From an uncultured Oxalobacter sp. (lineage in GTDB: Bacteria; Pseudomonadota; Gammaproteobacteria; Burkholderiales; Burkholderiaceae_D): a stretch of 8,578 nucleotides of DNA. The translations under genes were made by a program, and so were the position numbers. Every line of letters starts with the position of its first letter. Within the stretch, counting starts at the first letter, position 1. This document shows, piece after piece, positions 6,494 to 8,578 of this stretch. The notes below the pieces were generated by a model. That model worked only from the letters and a program-made list of their open reading frames with translations, ran no database searches and was not told the origin of the DNA. The stretch is taken from the NCBI GenBank assembly GCA_905202055.1, contig CAJKQK010000082.1, positions 1-8,578 on the forward strand, written 5' to 3'.

Positions 6494-7444
6494 TCAGGCA
6501 AAGTTAAAAGCGATTGAAAAGAAAAACAGCAACAGCAACCATAACAATAAAGCCCGCCAGATCAGTCCGAGCGCACTTTGCAAATAGCGAATTTTAGGCT
6601 CCTCACCGGGGAACGACTCCGATTCAAAACCTATCGTATCAAATGAATCAAGATCGATCGGCGTCCCGCGGATGGCTCTCTCATAAGGCGTTCCCAGACG
6701 CACTCCCATCGCTCCGCCTGCAGATGCCAGCAATATGCCAATATTCCGGTTCTGCCAGCGATTGGCAAAATTTCGCCAGGCATAAATCGCATCTTCGAAA
6801 TTACCGACAATCGCAAATGACAATGCCGTCAGCCTGACCGGTACCCAATCGATCCAGTAAAAAATCTTCTTTGCAAACAACCCGAAACCACTCCTGTCAT
6901 CCGGATCATTCCAGCTTTTTTGCAAATAGGATGAAAGCCGGTACAGTATTGCACCAGCCGGCCCGAATGGCAAAACAAACCAGAAAATAATGCCGAAAAC
7001 ATCCTTCTGGACACTGATCAGAGCCTTTTCAATCGCCATCCGGGTAACATCGACCATATCCATTGCCGAGGCATCGCAATCACACCATTCTCCAAGCAAA
7101 TTTCGTGCCCGTGTTTGCTCCCCGTTCAACAGGGCCATCTGTATGGCTGAAAAATAATGGTTGTAATTCCTGAACCCCATACACAGATACAGGATGAGGA
7201 TACTCCACAGCAAGCCCAGAAAAGGATGAATCAACTGGCAAATCCAGTACACAATCAGGACAGGTATGGCAACCATGGCATTGGCGGCAATCCAGCCCAG
7301 ACACCCATGATGCGACGTTCCCGTATCGCACCATGATCTGACATGGGCACCTGTCGCACGCAGCAGGGACAAAAAAAGATTATTTGTACGCATTGGCCGG
7401 AAATGGTCAATGAGCAGAGCACAAAGAATCGAGAAAAAAAACAT
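6494..7444 (-). CDS. CobD/CbiB (AmpE-like) family integral membrane protein
   Basis: From ATG 7444 the product has 316 residues. It begins MFFFSILCALLIDHFRPM, which corresponds to the usual start of betaproteobacterial members; ATG 7477 would add 11 residues. Hydrophobic segments lie near residues 1-17, 58-78 and 80-95, around 155-175, and at the very C-terminus (WRALLLWLLLLFFF). Family-like landmarks are GNFEDAIYAWRNF (about 215-230) and AGGAMGVRLGTPYE (about 245-260), which correspond to the late conserved blocks of CbiB. CbiB/CobD proper joins aminopropanol (or its phosphate) to adenosylcobyric acid in cobalamin synthesis; the related AmpE is a membrane protein linked to beta-lactamase induction. 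No other cobalamin gene is present, so enzymatic activity should not be assumed. The gene precedes relA by 43 bases and probably shares its transcript. Confident of the family, not of the role. Confidence 0.85.
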   Translation of the reverse strand: MFFFSILCALLIDHFRPMRTNNLFLSLLRATGAHVRSWCDTGTSHHGCLGWIAANAMVAIPVLIVYWICQLIHPFLGLLWSILILYLCMGFRNYNHYFSAIQMALLNGEQTRARNLLGEWCDCDASAMDMVDVTRMAIEKALISVQKDVFGIIFWFVLPFGPAGAILYRLSSYLQKSWNDPDDRSGFGLFAKKIFYWIDWVPVRLTALSFAIVGNFEDAIYAWRNFANRWQNRNIGILLASAGGAMGVRLGTPYERAIRGTPIDLDSFDTIGFESESFPGEEPKIRYLQSALGLIWRALLLWLLLLFFFSIAFNFA

Positions 7445-7570
7445 GGGAATCCAGAAAAAGCCGACCTGTCGATACATTAACCCAGCCGGCCATTGGAATC
7501 AAACCTGACCATTTTTCCGGCATTTGAAAAACGTGTTGGCAAAAACTTGTCGAAGCCAGCCAATATCGCC

Positions 7571-7600
7571 ATTCTAATGCCAGAAACAGATAATTGTCGG
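7571..7600 (-). promoter_or_regulatory. weak candidate promoter for the CbiB-like gene and relA
   Basis: On the minus strand CCGACA (7600-7595) and TAGAAT (7576-7571) are 18 bases apart, in the 178-base gap after the Nudix gene. The -35 box matches poorly. No terminator is visible after the Nudix stop codon, so read-through is an alternative. Confidence 0.25.
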
Positions 7601-7622
7601 AGATTGACGTTTTTCGGCAATA

Positions 7623-8294
7623 TTATTTTGCACTGAGAAAATGGTACAAATTACGCAACATCCCGGCAGTCGCCCCCCATACGACGCGGTTTTCATAAGG
7701 AATGGTATAAAAAGACCTTTTCCCCGCCCCGTTCGGAAATTCCGCCGTTCTCATCTGGTAATTGGTTCCATCCATAAAAAACGGAAAAGGGACTTCGAAA
7801 ACTTCTGCGACTTCATCCGGATTGGCGTGGAGATCGAAAGGAGGCGTGACAATGGAAACAACGGGGGTGACCCTGTAACCGCTGCCCGTCCTGTATTCGG
7901 GCAGAGTTCCCAAAACACTGACATGCTGCCGATCGATACCGACCTCTTCTTCCATTTCACGCAAGGCCGTTTCAATACGGGTACTGTCGGTCAAATCGAC
8001 GCGACCACCGGGAAAACTGATTTGTCCCGGATGATCGTGCATATGCGCGGCACGCTGTGTCAGCATCAGCGAAAGGCCGTCTTTCCTGTCGACGAGCGGC
8101 ACCAGTACAGCGGCCGGTATCCATCTGTCCCGATGGACAAAAGCAGGTTCCGAATTGATTTCCGGTTTCCATACAGGAGGATTGGAAAAACGTTTGCGTA
8201 TCCATTCCGGAGTCAGTTTTTCCGGGTCAATTGCCTCTCCACTAGCGACGAAATCGACGGGAAGGTTTTCTGGTTCAAATCCCAATTTAGCCAC
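7623..8294 (-). CDS. nudL: NudL-type Nudix hydrolase, probable CoA pyrophosphatase
   Basis: Predicted to cleave coenzyme A, and oxidised or acylated CoA, to 4'-phosphopantetheine derivatives and 3',5'-ADP. The frame extends to TTG 8309, but the true start is almost certainly GTG 8294 because AAGGAGG lies four bases before it; the product then has 223 residues, slightly longer than E. coli NudL (about 192). The CoA-type signature LTQRAAHMHDHPGQISFPGG (about 83-102) runs into the Nudix box, whose core REMEEEVGI (about 117-125) supplies the metal-binding glutamates. The spacing between PGG and RE matches NudL rather than the generic Nudix box. Near the C-terminus VVWGATAGML (about 204-213) matches the family's conserved WGxTA block. 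An N-terminal extension of about 60 residues precedes the core. The gene lies directly behind the rplS terminator, so its expression depends on a promoter within rplS or on read-through. Confidence 0.92.
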   Translation of the reverse strand: MAKLGFEPENLPVDFVASGEAIDPEKLTPEWIRKRFSNPPVWKPEINSEPAFVHRDRWIPAAVLVPLVDRKDGLSLMLTQRAAHMHDHPGQISFPGGRVDLTDSTRIETALREMEEEVGIDRQHVSVLGTLPEYRTGSGYRVTPVVSIVTPPFDLHANPDEVAEVFEVPFPFFMDGTNYQMRTAEFPNGAGKRSFYTIPYENRVVWGATAGMLRNLYHFLSAK

Positions 8295-8298
8295 GTTT

Positions 8299-8305
8299 CC
8301 TCCTT
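8299..8305 (-). promoter_or_regulatory. Shine-Dalgarno sequence fixing the nudL start
   Basis: AAGGAGG on the minus strand, four bases (AAAC) before the GTG at 8294-8292. The longer TTG reading would place this sequence inside the coding region and has no ribosome binding site of its own. Confidence 0.85.
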
Positions 8306-8312
8306 GCAATGC

Positions 8313-8342
8313 AAAAAAAGGAGGCTCCGAAGATGCCCCCTT
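8313..8342 (-). terminator. intrinsic terminator of the rplS transcript
   Basis: On the minus strand AAGGGGGC (8342-8335) pairs with GCCTCCTT (8325-8318), eight pairs including one G-U wobble. The stem extends inward through T-A and C-G pairs to a TTCG tetraloop, with a single bulged A. The T-run is at 8319-8313. It lies 23 bases after the rplS stop codon and is the strongest terminator in the window. Confidence 0.9.
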
Positions 8343-8365
8343 ACGTAACTGAACTGAAAGCTCAA

Positions 8366-8578
8366 TTATTCAGCGCTCTTTGCGCTCCGGCTAGGCAGTT
8401 TTTCTTTAATACGTGCCGACTTGCCAGAACGTTCACGCAGATAAAACAGTTTTGCGCGACGTACATCACCACGACGTTTGACTTCGATGGAAGCGATCAG
8501 TGGAGAGTATAACTGGAATGTACGTTCGACACCTTCACCTGAAGAAATCTTGCGGACAATGAAGTTTGAATTCAAACC
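8366..8578 (-). CDS. rplS: 50S ribosomal protein L19, C-terminal 70 residues (5' end outside window)
   Basis: L19 lies at the interface of the 30S and 50S subunits. The visible part reads GLNSNFIVRKISSGEGVERT, continues with LYSPLIASIEVKRRGDVRRAK, and has LFYLRERSGKSARIKEKL near the end, all typical of L19. The frame is open to the window edge (first visible codon GGT, Gly), so the apparent TTG start at 8575 is an internal Leu codon. Of the usual 115-130 residues, 70 are visible. A short polar tail (PSRSAKSAE) ends the protein. In Proteobacteria rplS normally closes the rpsP-rimM-trmD-rplS operon, which fits the strong terminator directly after it. Confidence 0.96.
   Translation of the reverse strand, partial: GLNSNFIVRKISSGEGVERTFQLYSPLIASIEVKRRGDVRRAKLFYLRERSGKSARIKEKLPSRSAKSAE

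Noticed and set aside
8295..8309. Upstream TTG start for nudL
   Set aside because: It would translate through the Shine-Dalgarno sequence that clearly serves the GTG at 8294.
7641..8348. 235-codon open frame on the plus strand
   Set aside because: It is antisense to nudL, runs through the rplS terminator and has no recognisable protein character.

Overview
This window reads as part of a betaproteobacterial chromosome, most likely Burkholderiales, family Oxalobacteraceae. By eye it is about 48-50% G+C, low for that order and compatible with Oxalobacter. That placement rests on the protein types, the gene order and the base composition; no search was run. Every gene I can support lies on the minus strand, so transcription runs from high to low coordinates. 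I see no plus-strand gene, rRNA, tRNA, CRISPR array, insertion sequence or clear phage module.

Right part, in order of transcription (8578 to 4207): the 3' end of rplS (ribosomal protein L19) closed by a strong intrinsic terminator; a NudL-type Nudix hydrolase (CoA pyrophosphatase) starting at a GTG behind a near-perfect Shine-Dalgarno sequence; a CobD/CbiB/AmpE-like membrane protein; then relA, the ppGpp synthetase, with an ExDD synthetase motif and a degenerate hydrolase domain. Only 43 bases separate the CbiB-like gene from relA, with no terminator between them, so they are probably co-transcribed. A clear hairpin plus T-run ends relA.

Middle part (about 4206 to 1818): three less familiar genes between conserved housekeeping genes. 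They are a 61-residue two-helix membrane peptide, a Lar-like four-cysteine zinc-ribbon protein whose N-terminus carries a hydrophobic segment, and a polytopic membrane protein of about 437 residues made of two tandem copies of a unit of about 216 residues. Intergenic spaces here are larger, with candidate promoters and hairpins, so this looks like an accessory island of individually transcribed genes.

Left part (1817 to 1): a 422-base gap holding a plausible sigma-70 promoter and a leader of about 250 bases, then the first 465 codons of glcB (malate synthase G), cut by the window edge.

The most interesting item is the internally duplicated membrane protein. Its acidic and basic motifs, conserved between the two halves, look functional, and I cannot assign it to a named family. 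Next are the membrane-associated Lar-like protein and the unusual glcB leader. No complete new defence or metabolic system is evident.
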